A stretch of 64,000 nt of DNA from NCBI GenBank assembly GCA_932521025.1, contig OW051470.1, forward strand, positions 62,001-126,000, read 5' to 3'. Every line of letters starts with the position of its first letter. The first letter of the stretch is position 1. The stretch comes from Oscheius onirici (taxonomy: Eukaryota; Nematoda; Chromadorea; Rhabditida; Rhabditidae). Below are positions 46,877 to 55,865 of the stretch, one piece after another. A model generated the notes under the pieces. The model worked only from the letters and a program-made list of their open reading frames with translations. It had not been told where the DNA came from and did not search any database. Made by a program: the position numbers and the translations under genes.

Positions 46877-47031
46877 TTTCAAGTGAGAAGATAGAAATCA
46901 CTCTGTTTTGTTTTACAGTTTTTATCAGTAGATGAGTCTTCATCCGGTGGTACAGACTGAAAACAGTTTCCGTTCAAACGTTTGTGAAATTGTGAAAGAC
47001 ACATTCACCGACAGCGACAAAAAAGAAAGCA

Positions 47032-47114
47032 GCCGGCTCGACAGATCACACTTTATGTCGTTGTGGCTTAGAAAGTTTGAGCAACAGACTCGACAGTTCA
47101 CACTTCATTGTGGC
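47032..47114 (-). repeat. hairpin repeat doublet, last cluster
   Basis: Copies 47032-47067 and 47081-47114 (internally 5 bp short); period 49 bp. No family member is seen to the right of this point. Confidence 0.85.
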
Positions 47115-47417
47115 CCGAAGTCCAAACTACATATTCTCTCTTTGAAAGACTGTGACTCCAACCTTTAGTGTTTGCATTCGTCTTTGGCATTTGCCGAAAA
47201 CGTTTGCCAATGCAGAGACTCTTGATAAGGTTCCGAATTTCCTGAGATAGGTCAGAGTCTTATCTCGCAATTGACTAAATGGTCCCCCCCCCCACACACA
47301 ATTTTTGCAACCAAGGTCAGAGAGAATACGTGGCCTGAATTTTATCACCTGAAGATATATACTGACAAAAATATAAATTTGGCATAGTTAACTGTAGCTT
47401 TTTTATTATTTTTTAAC

Positions 47418-47681
47418 GGGACTACTACGAAATAGAACTGTTTTTGATAGAACTCTAACGAAATAGAACTTGCTATGAAATAGAACTGCAACTTCAGAGA
47501 ACTGTGACCAAATAGAAGCGTAACTATATAGAACTTGAATTCTGGAGAAATTAGAAACGCCTTTTGTTCTATTCAGTTACAGTTCTATAACATTACAGTT
47601 CTATAGAGTTATAACAAAATGGATTTATAGTTCTATTTCGTTACAGTTCTATTAAAAACAGTCCTATTTCGTAGTAGTCCC
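47418..47681. mobile_element. 264-bp MITE with perfect 8-bp target duplication
   Basis: Terminal inverted repeats of about 50 bp begin GGGACTACTACGAAATAGAA; the other end is the reverse complement with minor changes. The flanks carry a perfect 8-bp duplication TTTTTAAC (47410-47417 and 47682-47689). The interior holds several copies of GAAATAGAACT. An 8-bp duplication fits hAT-type or related transposases. It lies 50 bp downstream of the four-RRM gene's stop (minus strand). Confidence 0.85.
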
Positions 47682-47730
47682 TTTTTAACCATACATTTTT
47701 TTAACATTCAATCAGGAGTAATTTACAATC

Positions 47731-50196
47731 TTAAAAATCGGCATTCTTTCCCACATCGCTTCCCCTTCGGCACTGTATGTACTCTGGATGGGGACCTCGC
47801 AGAACCTGAAAGAAATTTTTTAAAGTAATACCTTGTCTCTGACCATTTTCTTAACAAAATACAGCTTAACGTCATCGCCATCGAATTCCCACTTCCAATC
47901 ACTGGCACTGAGACCCCTGAAATGTTTCAGGATGTCGTCTTCGCCCATCCAGTCGGGAATGTTCTGTACGATCAAGACATAGGAACCTTTTCGTGAAGAT
48001 GAATTTGGAGTGAGATATCGCTGAAAAATTATATCTTGAACAGGGGGACATGACCGCTTGTGATTATTTTAAATACTTACAGTTGTTGTGGTTAAGGGAG
48101 AGCGAATTTTTGGAGGAGGCGAAGGAGGAGCAACGGGAGCAGTCGGTTCCTTCAAAACTATTGGGTATCCGTAAGGAGGAGAAACTGTTCGGTTCCTTAG
48201 AAGTTCAATTACTGTCGGTTTTGGTTGTGGAGTAGGTCCATGGATTGGTGACTGAAATCTATTGTTCCTCAAGTTGCCACGACGAATACCTGATTATGCT
48301 CCGTTCCATTTTCTGGTTGAAAAAGATTGATTTGTGAACGACTGAGGTTTCTCTGAGCATGGTTCTCTCTCATGGAAAGATTCTCCAAAGATTGAGTGAT
48401 GCGCATTTTGTTTTCAACTGGTTCCAGTACTGCTGGTCTATCACCTCCCAGATACAATTTTCCAGACACTTTTAGGACCTAAAACTTCTAGAGAATTCTA
48501 TAGGATGCACACTTACCCTCTCTGCCAGCTCTCGGCTCTTAAGTTCATGTAAAGAATCTTGGTACGCTCCCAATCCTTCGGACGAACTCCTTTCACACAC
48601 CCAATTTGGTCAGGGCAGAGCTTGAATTCAATGTCACCCAGAGTCACTGCTGAACCGAAATATCGGACACGGAGTCCGCAAGGATAGTCTGCTTCCTAAA
48701 AAAATACTAACTCGGATGTTTAATAGAATCTTACCGGATCATATTTGAGACTCAACGGTGTGTAAAGTTTAACAGGAGCCGACCAGTTATTCACTAAACA
48801 TCCATTAAAACTCTCGGCCTAAAAAAGTTCTGCCCTTAAAAGAATAAAGATCATACCATTTCAGATCCATATCTAGTCGTAAATACGATTTGTCCCTTTT
48901 TCAAATAATTCTCTACGTCTTCAATAGTTACTTCCTTGATCGGACCGCACAGCTTGAAGATGTCCCGAAGGTCCTGTTCCGTCATTTTTGGTGGAATGTT
49001 TCGTACATAAAGTACGCAAGATCCTTGTTTCGAAGGAATTTTGACCGTCTTTTTTGGAAAATCTTTTATTGTCGGCTTTCCCGATGGGAAGCGAACGCTG
49101 TGCCGAATGAACTGAAAAATTTTGTGTGTACAAAAGAAGCTTGTGAGGTTGGGTTGATATTTGACGACGAGTATAATGTCATGGAATCGGTGACAATCAG
49201 GGTTAGGCGGACAGCGGATTTTTGCGCGAACACGAACACGGACCGAACAGTCGCATAGTTTTTTGGCTCGAACCGAACACGGACTCATTTTTTGTTCGAA
49301 GTCGAACCGAACACGGACGTCCGCATCTCCCAAAGTTCGTCCGACGGACGGACTGTTCGACGAACAGCGGACACGAACAATTCGAAAATTTCAACCCAAA
49401 TTCAATTTTTTGAGCAAATCAGGCACTTTGAACATTTAGTCAAAGAAACTTTCAATTCAAAAAAACTTTCAATCGAAAAAATCAAAAAGCTGTGTTGGTG
49501 AATAGACGGGAAGACGTTTGGAAATGTCTGGGCCATGGAAAATTTTAGACTTTGGCACTGAGAAAGGCAATTTTTTGACAATTCCTAGCGCCAAAAAGTG
49601 TCCATGTAAACATCGAACGTGGACGTCCGCCCAACCCTGGTGCCTATCCAATCGTCAAGAACAATCTAATGACCCCATACTCAATTCCAACCCGATCTCT
49701 TTTTTCATTCAAATAATGGAAACCAACCTCTTGACGGGCATCCTCTGTCTTAAAATCCACATGAACTGTTACACTAGTCCGCTTGGGGTCATACTGTATA
49801 TCCTCATAAAAATTGGTAGAATGAAGGTCCCGAAGATCGGCTACAATTTCTTCCCTTCTAATTGACCCGTAAATTACGACTCGTGCTCGATATTTGTGCT
49901 CCGAAGCAGGGAAAATTTCCAGGGGATAGCCTTTACACTCCTGATCGTCTATTAGAGATGCTTCAACGAATCGTTTTGCCTGAAAGGGGAGGATTATGAG
50001 AGACGGAACTTTCATCAACTGACTCAACTGACTCTAGGTTTTCGAAAGTCACAAATCCATAGGCTCGTGGTCCGTCCTTGAAATCATTGTACGGTACTAC
50101 AGTAGTCGAAATGATGTTTCCACAGAGTGAAAATGCCACTTCCAGTGAAGCCTCATCAATAGTCGCAGGCAAGTTTCCAACATAGATCTCTGACAT
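47731..50196 (-). CDS. RNA-binding protein with about four RRM domains
   Basis: Exons 50196-50020, 49979-49728, 49111-48857, 48818-48735, 48695-48599, 48557-48517, 48478-48290, 48251-48081, 48020-47844 and 47805-47731 total 1,518 nt (505 residues). RRM1 shows IYVGNL and AYGFVTF. A second, divergent RRM begins RARVVIYGSI. RRM3 shows CVLYVRNI and GQIVFTTR. RRM4, after a Pro-rich linker (PVAPPSPPPK), shows YVLIVQNI. Each has the RNP2-like strand, but RNP1 aromatics are weak in all but RRM1, so some may bind protein rather than RNA. It starts 115 bp downstream of the RING-RRM stop on the same strand, a spacing typical of nematode operons. The second intron (617 bp) holds a hAT-like MITE. Confidence 0.75.
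49198..49639. mobile_element. 442-bp hAT-like MITE in an intron of the RRM gene
   Basis: Ends CAGGGTTAGGCGGAC and (reverse complement) CAGGGTTGGGCGGAC form imperfect terminal inverted repeats of about 16 bp. The flanking octamers GTGACAAT and GTGCCTAT match at 6 of 8 positions, consistent with an aged 8-bp target duplication. The interior is rich in CGAACACGGAC direct repeats. CAGGG ends and 8-bp duplications point to hAT. Confidence 0.75.
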
Positions 50197-50310
50197 AATT
50201 ATCCTAAACGTTTTAGATGCCTGAAATGGAACTTCATAAAAAGGAAAGAGGTCAAAAGATATAGACTGAACAAACAGTTCGGTGTAAAAAAGCAATTTAA
50301 AAAAAAAAGT

Positions 50311-51129
50311 TTAATTCCGAGTTGGAATTTCAGCAATGATGGTCTTTTCTTCCGAATTCGTGCCTCTCAGCTTTGTTCCAGACAATTTCAGTGCCTGATT
50401 TTTGGACTATCGCAAGATGAAACAGTCTTACCTCCATTGCTTCTTCGCCGCTCGCAAACCAAATGTAGGCTTCTCCGGACTGTTTTCCAAAGATGTCTTC
50501 ACAGAGAACAGAACGGACAAAATTGCCGGCGCTGCGGAACTTGTCCCGCAGATCATCTTCCGTCGTCGGTGGCAGGTTTCTCACCAGAACTACCCAGATT
50601 CTGTTGCAGCGGTCAGCAAGGCCTCCTTGTTGATGTTCCTGAAAGAAGTGACTTTAGTTAAAGTCTGTACAGTAAGAAAATTTTGATTTGAAAATTGGTT
50701 GCTATTACGTAGTTTCGAGCTCAACGGCCTCAAAAACTCACATCCTTTTCAACAATAGAATCTCCCACCAAATAATGAGCAACTATATTTGTTGTCTCTT
50801 TGACGAAAGGCCGCGGTTTTACACCCTTTTCAATCTCCAATACAACTTTCTCAGCCGCGTTGTTTTCGTTTTTTCTCTTCTCCAAATGTTCAAGGAATTC
50901 TAAAATTTGTTGTACTCAGCTTTAAATAAAACTCACCTTCAGCCAAGTAGTTTTTTATAGGCTGCGCGAATGAATTATTGTGGCATAGAGAACAAATCGA
51001 TCCGTTTAACCGACTCTTCAAGCAAGATTCACAAAATGTATGCCCACAGTTTCCTATGTAAGGCTTTCTCTGATCACAGTCAAAGAACTGATGGCAATGG
51101 TCGCAGCACAAATCGCTCTCAGAAGACAT
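50311..51129 (-). CDS. RING finger plus RRM protein
   Basis: Exons 51129-50937, 50899-50742, 50638-50432 and 50394-50311 total 642 nt (213 residues). The N-terminal RING (about residues 9-52) shows CCDHC, then NCGHTFCESCL and CSLCHNN, a C3HC4-type zinc-binding pattern. A charged linker (EFLEHLEKRRKNE, VVLEIEKGVKPR) follows. An RRM at about 130-200 shows VVLVRNLPPTTEDDL and GEAYIWFAS. RING domains usually recruit E2 enzymes for ubiquitin transfer, so an RNA-directed E3 is a reasonable inference. It is the divergent sister of the gene at 51379. Confidence 0.75.
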
Positions 51130-51378
51130 TGCCGGGAAAGCGAAACGTTCGGCACTGGGGAACAAATAATCTTTTTTACAGCACAGCGCCATCTGTTATC
51201 TTCTGTTGGCACCAGTCTTTTCGAAACTTTTATCGCCTTTTATCGTGGCTTGAGACGTCTTTGGTTTCATTTGTTTAGCGTTTCTCTCCATAAAACGGTT
51301 CTCACTCTCAGTGTCCGTCTGTTTTCTATCTCTGTTCAAACCCCGCTCCATTCAAATTTTCAGATCATAAAAATTAGA
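51130..51378. promoter_or_regulatory. shared intergenic region of the divergent RING-RRM pair
   Basis: 249 bp between two divergent ATGs of paralogous genes. No TATA box is obvious. A TTTTCAG at about 51356-51362 precedes the plus-strand gene and could be a trans-splice acceptor. Confidence 0.4.
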
Positions 51379-52252
51379 ATGTCTGATAAAAGTTGCGACG
51401 AAGAAAATGGTAAACTCTTTTACTGTCGTATTTGTTTCGAAAAATATGGTAAACTCCTTTTTTTTGTTTAACGACACGCAAAGTTTAGACTCGCAGGCGA
51501 TCGTCCCTTTCATGGGCGAATGTGGTCATTCCATCTGCAAAGTTTGTTATGAGAAGAATTTTGTTATGAGAAGAGGTAAGTGTCCGTGGTGTGCCCAGGA
51601 TATGGGCGAAGCGAAGCCCAACAAAATTGTTATTGGTAAAGTTCCTAAATGTTCCTGAAAACGATCCATTTTTAGCCATTCTGGAACGTTTGGACCAGAT
51701 CCAGGCAGAGTACATCGCTATTCAGAAGTCGGTACTGCGACTGTGTCCTGAGGATAAAAACAAGAACGGGGGTGGGCCGTCATCCAGTTCTTCAGAAGAT
51801 TCGACGTTAGTTTGACGTCTCGATTTAAATGTCCCAATTCAGTCAAAATGCTTCAGTCTTTGTCAAGAATATCCCCCTGAACTGGACTCTGAGAGACCTA
51901 GTGTCTTATTTCCGAGAGTTTGGCGGGATCCGAACAAATTCCTTCGGGAACTATCATGAGGTGAACAAGGGCCTGGCTGTGATTGAATTTTCCATTGCGG
52001 AAGAAGCTCACCGAGCTATTCAATACGGAAATGGACGATTGGTTGATCAGGTTCTGGGAGATAGATTTGTTGAGCGGAAGAGGATAACTGTTGAGCCTTT
52101 CTTTGGCCCCCAGAATCAACGGAAACAGTCTAATGAGTAGGTTTTCTTTTTTAGTTGAGAAGAAAGAATATTCCAGAAGACAGAATGGGTATCCGGCTGA
52201 GGCATTCCGACAGCTGTCCATGACAAGAATGAACTACGTACCAAAGCGATAA
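51379..52252 (+). CDS. RING finger plus RRM protein, divergent paralogue
   Basis: Exons 51379-51448, 51489-51635, 51676-51805, 51843-52136 and 52177-52252 total 717 nt (238 residues). The RING spans residues about 15-60: YCRICFEKY, GECGHSICKVCY and CPWCAQD. A linker with LERLDQIQAEYIAIQ and a Ser run follows. The RRM at about 125-205 shows SVFVKNIPLNW and GLAVIEFSIAEEAHRAI. The join of RING to RRM depends on the intron 51806-51842 (GTTAGT...TTCAG); if it is retained, translation stops 8 bases later and the RRM would form a separate frame beginning at 51829. The spliced form is favoured because it reproduces the architecture of the minus-strand gene. Confidence 0.7.
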
Positions 52253-52325
52253 AATTTTTGATAAAGCCCGGAATTTCCGTAAACTGTTCAAGATGACACC
52301 GAAAGAATAAAAGGATATTCATTGG

Positions 52326-52906
52326 TTATTTTGTATTGACGGTTTGAGGCGGTTGGCTTTTAGCTTTGAGTTCTTGAATTGTCTTCTTGGTAGCCAGTAT
52401 GGTCAGTCCTTGTACAAGTAAAACAAACAATAGTAGGATAACCATAGCAATAGTCAGCTCAGTTTTCTTTTCGCTTTCGTCGCTCTCTCCGAAGACCCCA
52501 TTCAGCCTCAATACGTCTACGACATGCCAGAAAAAATAAGATATTGTAAATGCGATCTAAAAGAACGTTGGTTGTTACTTGCCGGAGAAAAGAAGGTACC
52601 AAATATAGTAGCCAAGTCTTCAGCCTCTTGACATTTCGTTGGATGGCACCAATGACGATGAAAATAGTAATGACAGCCTGCGGCGATAGTTAATAATTTG
52701 ATTTCATAAAAGTTTACCCAAACGGTGAGGCGAAAACCGTCACTGATGATAATTGAGCTGAATCCGTTCTTTACTTCGAAGAAGACGTCTGCAGTTATTA
52801 GGACAGCAACGAACCCGGAAAGGAGAAAAAGCCAGGTCTGAAAAATGAAACGGTAAAAGTGGAAAGGAAAGCTTGTCCTAGCAGCACAACCACAGCAGCA
52901 AGCCAT
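52326..52906 (-). CDS. small tetraspan membrane protein, member C
   Basis: Exons 52906-52718, 52677-52600 and 52556-52326 total 498 nt (165 residues). The leader is MACCCGCAAR as in members A, B and D. In those genes a phase-0 intron follows AR; here the expected donor reads ACAAGC rather than GTAAG, the next 39 nt stay open in frame, and they end in a perfect TTTTTCAG just before TWLFLLSG. The protein therefore appears to include 13 residues of former intron. Helices: WLFLLSGFVAVLITADVFF, AVITIFIVIGAI, IAFTISYFFWHVV and LTIAMVILLLFVLLVQGLTI, then ATKKTIQELK. Confidence 0.7.
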
Positions 52907-53107
52907 ATGTACGAATAGGTACTAGCGAAGAATACAGCATTTATAGACGGAACTGATTCAGGTGGAAAACCATTGTGTCGGTTATGAATATTGAAGAATG
53001 GGTAACAATTTATTGAATAGCCTTGTTCTCCATGGATCGTCTTTGCAGAAGGAGCAGTAGAATTTTTTGATCGTTCCAGGAGTTGGAATAAATGTTTTCA
53101 GTATCGT

Positions 53108-53271
53108 CCATTTACAACGAGTAGCGGCACTTAGGAAATTCTTAAAAGGTATAACTTCGAAAGTCCCGCAACGAAGCGGCGGAAACAATGCAATCCTCTC
53201 GGTTTCGTCGTGAGACCTTCGAAGTTATACGTTTAAAGAATTACCTAAGTGCCGCTATTAGTTGTAAATGG
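53108..53271. mobile_element. 164-bp MITE, long terminal inverted repeats
   Basis: Arms of about 55 bp, CCATTTACAAC...TATAACTTCGAA at left and the reverse complement at right, with a few mismatches around a loop of about 50 bp. No clear target duplication was seen. It lies between tetraspan members C and D. Confidence 0.7.
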
Positions 53272-53506
53272 GCTACAGGATAAAGTAACTCCACAAGACC
53301 AGAGACAAGGACATGGGATTGTTTTGTTCAGAAGAATCTATAAGACCATCAAATTTGACCCAAACACAGCTCCTGGCAACTTCTAACTTGTCGCGAAGAA
53401 TCTCGTGGCCTCGGACAAACAGAGTCAGCCACAGACACCATACCATTCTAATAGTTTAGATAGGTTTATGCTCTTTCAAAACTATTTGTCTTTTTGATCA
53501 CTAAGA

Positions 53507-54058
53507 CTAAGTTTCTTGGATTGTCTTCTTGATGGCCAGACCAAGTAGTCCATATAGGAACAGCTCGAAGAATTCGAACAGAATCAGAGTAACTACGGCA
53601 GTTGTTCTGTCCACTTTAATATCAGCGTGTAGCCACGCAGATTTAAAAATCACACCGTAGATCACCAGTAGACTGAAAACGGTGACCAAGATGCTCAGCA
53701 CGGCTGCGATAACCTTAAGTTGGTGCTGTTTTGATGGTTGGATAAAGTTACAATGAAGAAGAGTCCAAATTTCAGCACTCCCGTACTTCGTTTGATGGCT
53801 CCAAACGCGATTAAAACCAAAAAGACAAGCTTAAATTAATTGATTGAGAGAAAATAAGAATGCCTACAATAAGAAGATCCACCACGCTTTTGCCTACAGC
53901 ATCGGAAGTTGCCCCGTCCTTCAAATGAACATAGAAGTTGAAAGGAGCCAAGATGAAATGGATCACGCAAAGAATCAGGAGCCAGGTCTGGAAGCTTCTT
54001 AAAGTTTGAAAACGAAGTAAAAAGTTACCCTTGCTGTCAGGCCACAGCAGCAAGACAT
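53507..54058 (-). CDS. small tetraspan membrane protein, member D
   Basis: Exons 54058-54029, 53987-53868, 53829-53752 and 53713-53507 total 435 nt (144 residues). The 10-codon leader MSCCCGLTAR precedes a phase-0 intron with a normal donor (GTAAC). Helices: WLLILCVIHFILAPFNFYV, LVFLVLIAFGAI, VIAAVLSILVTVFSLLVIYG and LILFEFFELFLYGLLGLAI, ending AIKKTIQET. It is the closest relative of member C in leader and in the KKTIQE end, and gives the normal-intron reference for C's lost donor. Confidence 0.72.
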
Positions 54059-54260
54059 CCTGTAGATACGAACTGAGAATCGTTATGAAGAAACGGCCTT
54101 TATAGATGGAGAATTGATTCACATGGAAAGGCATTGTGTTGGTCGCGAAACTGAAGAAAGGGTTAGATTTTTCTTCTTATGAAAAAGGGCCTTGTTCTCA
54201 AGGTTTCGGCAGTACGAAAATAGGGAAAATATAAACATAAAAATAAATCTGCAGGTATAA

Positions 54261-55169
54261 ATGGGGTACCGGCGCGGGGTTTCAGTTACCGTCGCGGGGT
54301 TACGGTTACCCTCACGGAGGTTCAGTTTTATTTCTCGAAAAGCTCGAAAAATACAAAAAAATTGCAGTTATGTCTCACTATCTGCGCAGAATATCTCACT
54401 CTGTATCGCGCAAAGCTCTCGGCCAAAATTTACCAGAGATTATTCACCGTATTTTGCTCACCTTGTTTCTAAAAGCACTGTAGTTTACCATAAGAACTGT
54501 ACAAATGCTGCGACCAGAATTGTTCCCTTTGTCTCGATTTTGTTGGGGGCGAGACGTTAGTTCCGCGGAACTAAACCGCTGCGGTGGTAAAGTCATCGAC
54601 ACGGGTTAAGTACGCTTTCTGCGGAACTGCACTGGAAACAATAGTTAGGGTAAAAAATAACATCAGTATTCTTCTAGTGATAGCCTAAGCATTTAACAGG
54701 GGTTATCACTTTCGCTGTGGGCTTTCAGTTGGGTCTGAGATGTCATAACTTCCTGGCAATCAGTATGCTTTTAGTGATAGCCTAAGCCTTAAATAGGGAT
54801 ACATCACTCTCGCTGTGCATCTCAGCTGGGCTGAAGATGTCCATGCTTTCGGGGAACAGATTACTTCGGACGATGAGTTAAAAATTTGTCAAAAAAGCAT
54901 TCGATTTGATTAAAAATGAGAGTGAGACGTAGTTCCGCACTGAGAACGGTGGGTGATACGTTAGATCCACGGAACTAACCCCCTCCCAACCCCCCCCCCC
55001 CCCCCCCATTTTGTTTGAACGTTTCTCAGAAAATTTTGTTTATTTAGTGTTAGTGGCACAAGTAACTGAAACCCCGTGAGGGTAACCGTAACCCCGCGAC
55101 GGTAACTCAAACCCCGCGGGGTTTCAGTTACCCATTCTGACTCGCGGGGTTTCAGTCACCCCCCCCCCC
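54261..55169. mobile_element. 0.9-kb foldback element with GC-rich ends
   Basis: The left end (54261-54327) and right end (55062-55160) are inverted copies built of alternating GCGGGGTTTCAGTTACC and GGGGTTACGGTTACC units; the core of about 45 bp (TTACCGTCGCGGGG...) is nearly identical. The interior holds a direct repeat (54664-54850), two GTTAGTTCCGCGGAACTAA-like palindromes (54557 and near 54964) and a poly-C tract (about 54988-55008). It encodes no protein and appears non-autonomous. Confidence 0.65.
54664..54850. repeat. about 97-bp direct repeat, two units
   Basis: Units starting at 54664 and 54761 share CAGTAT, TAGTGATAGCCTAAGC, TCGCTGTG and GAGATGTC/AAGATGTC blocks. The repeat lies inside the foldback element. 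Confidence 0.7.
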
Positions 55170-55239
55170 ATACAAACAGGTCTGAATGAGAACATTAATG
55201 GTTGAAGAAATCATTTCCTACAGTTTTTCCATCCTGGCT

Positions 55240-55865
55240 CTAGTGCGACGTCTTCAAAGACCTCTATGGCCCACAAAAGAGAACAACAGGAAAAAAAATT
55301 ACAGGGTACCTTCATCATCCAGTTATCATCGTCGATTTCCCAGCGGACAGAATCTTTTACAGAAGAGCAGCTGCTGGTCACGAGCAGCGGGATCAATTGC
55401 TGTTTGCCGTGAGTCAGCAGAACAGGATTGGGCTGCTCCAACTTATTTTTGGTAGTTCCCAGAAGACTCCATTTGTCGGGAAGATCCTTGACCATCTTCA
55501 CGACCACGTACTGGCGCTTTCCCTTTTTGATAGTTCGTGTCTCGCAGAAGCTGCTGGTATCGGCGAACGGGGCCAGATCGTACAGCGGCGTTCCAATAGC
55601 CTCTCGGCGATTACTCCCGATTGGAGCTAAAAATAAGGGTTTTGAATGTATAGTTGAACTATCTGTCGGAAAGTTGCGATGGCAGCGGATGGCATCTGCA
55701 TGTGGTGAGCGTATCAAATTCCTGTGGAAGCAGCATTCGTAGCCACCTTTGGTCAGTCGAGACGACGTGAAGAGTGTCTTCCTCAGAATCTTCTTCGGTA
55801 GAGAAGGCAAACAGAACGGGCCTCTGGCGGAGATTCGGCGAAGAGCAGATTCCTTCGGAGGACAT
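55240..55865 (-). CDS. unrecognised protein with an awkward first junction
   Basis: The N-terminal frame from ATG 55865 reads VLFAFSTEEDSEEDTLHVV; the downstream frame reads GTPLYDLAPFADTSSF, GKRQYVVVKMVKDLPDKW and VRWEIDDDNWMMK, then a 46-bp intron and RSLKTSH before TAG 55242-55240. The two frames can be connected only through a 25-bp intron (GTGGCT...CACAG) that is shorter than usual, so either the junction is wrong or a small indel has occurred. Short introns and strong codon usage support a real gene. No domain recognised. Confidence 0.4.

Noticed and set aside
48517-48695. Frameshift in the four-RRM gene
   Set aside because: The apparent frame change is removed by a 41-bp intron (48598-48558) with GT/AG ends, after which all exon lengths agree.
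51829-52140. Independent single-RRM gene starting at ATG 51829
   Set aside because: The ATG lies inside a good 37-bp intron (GTTAGT...TTCAG) that joins RING and RRM in frame, matching the sister gene on the other strand.
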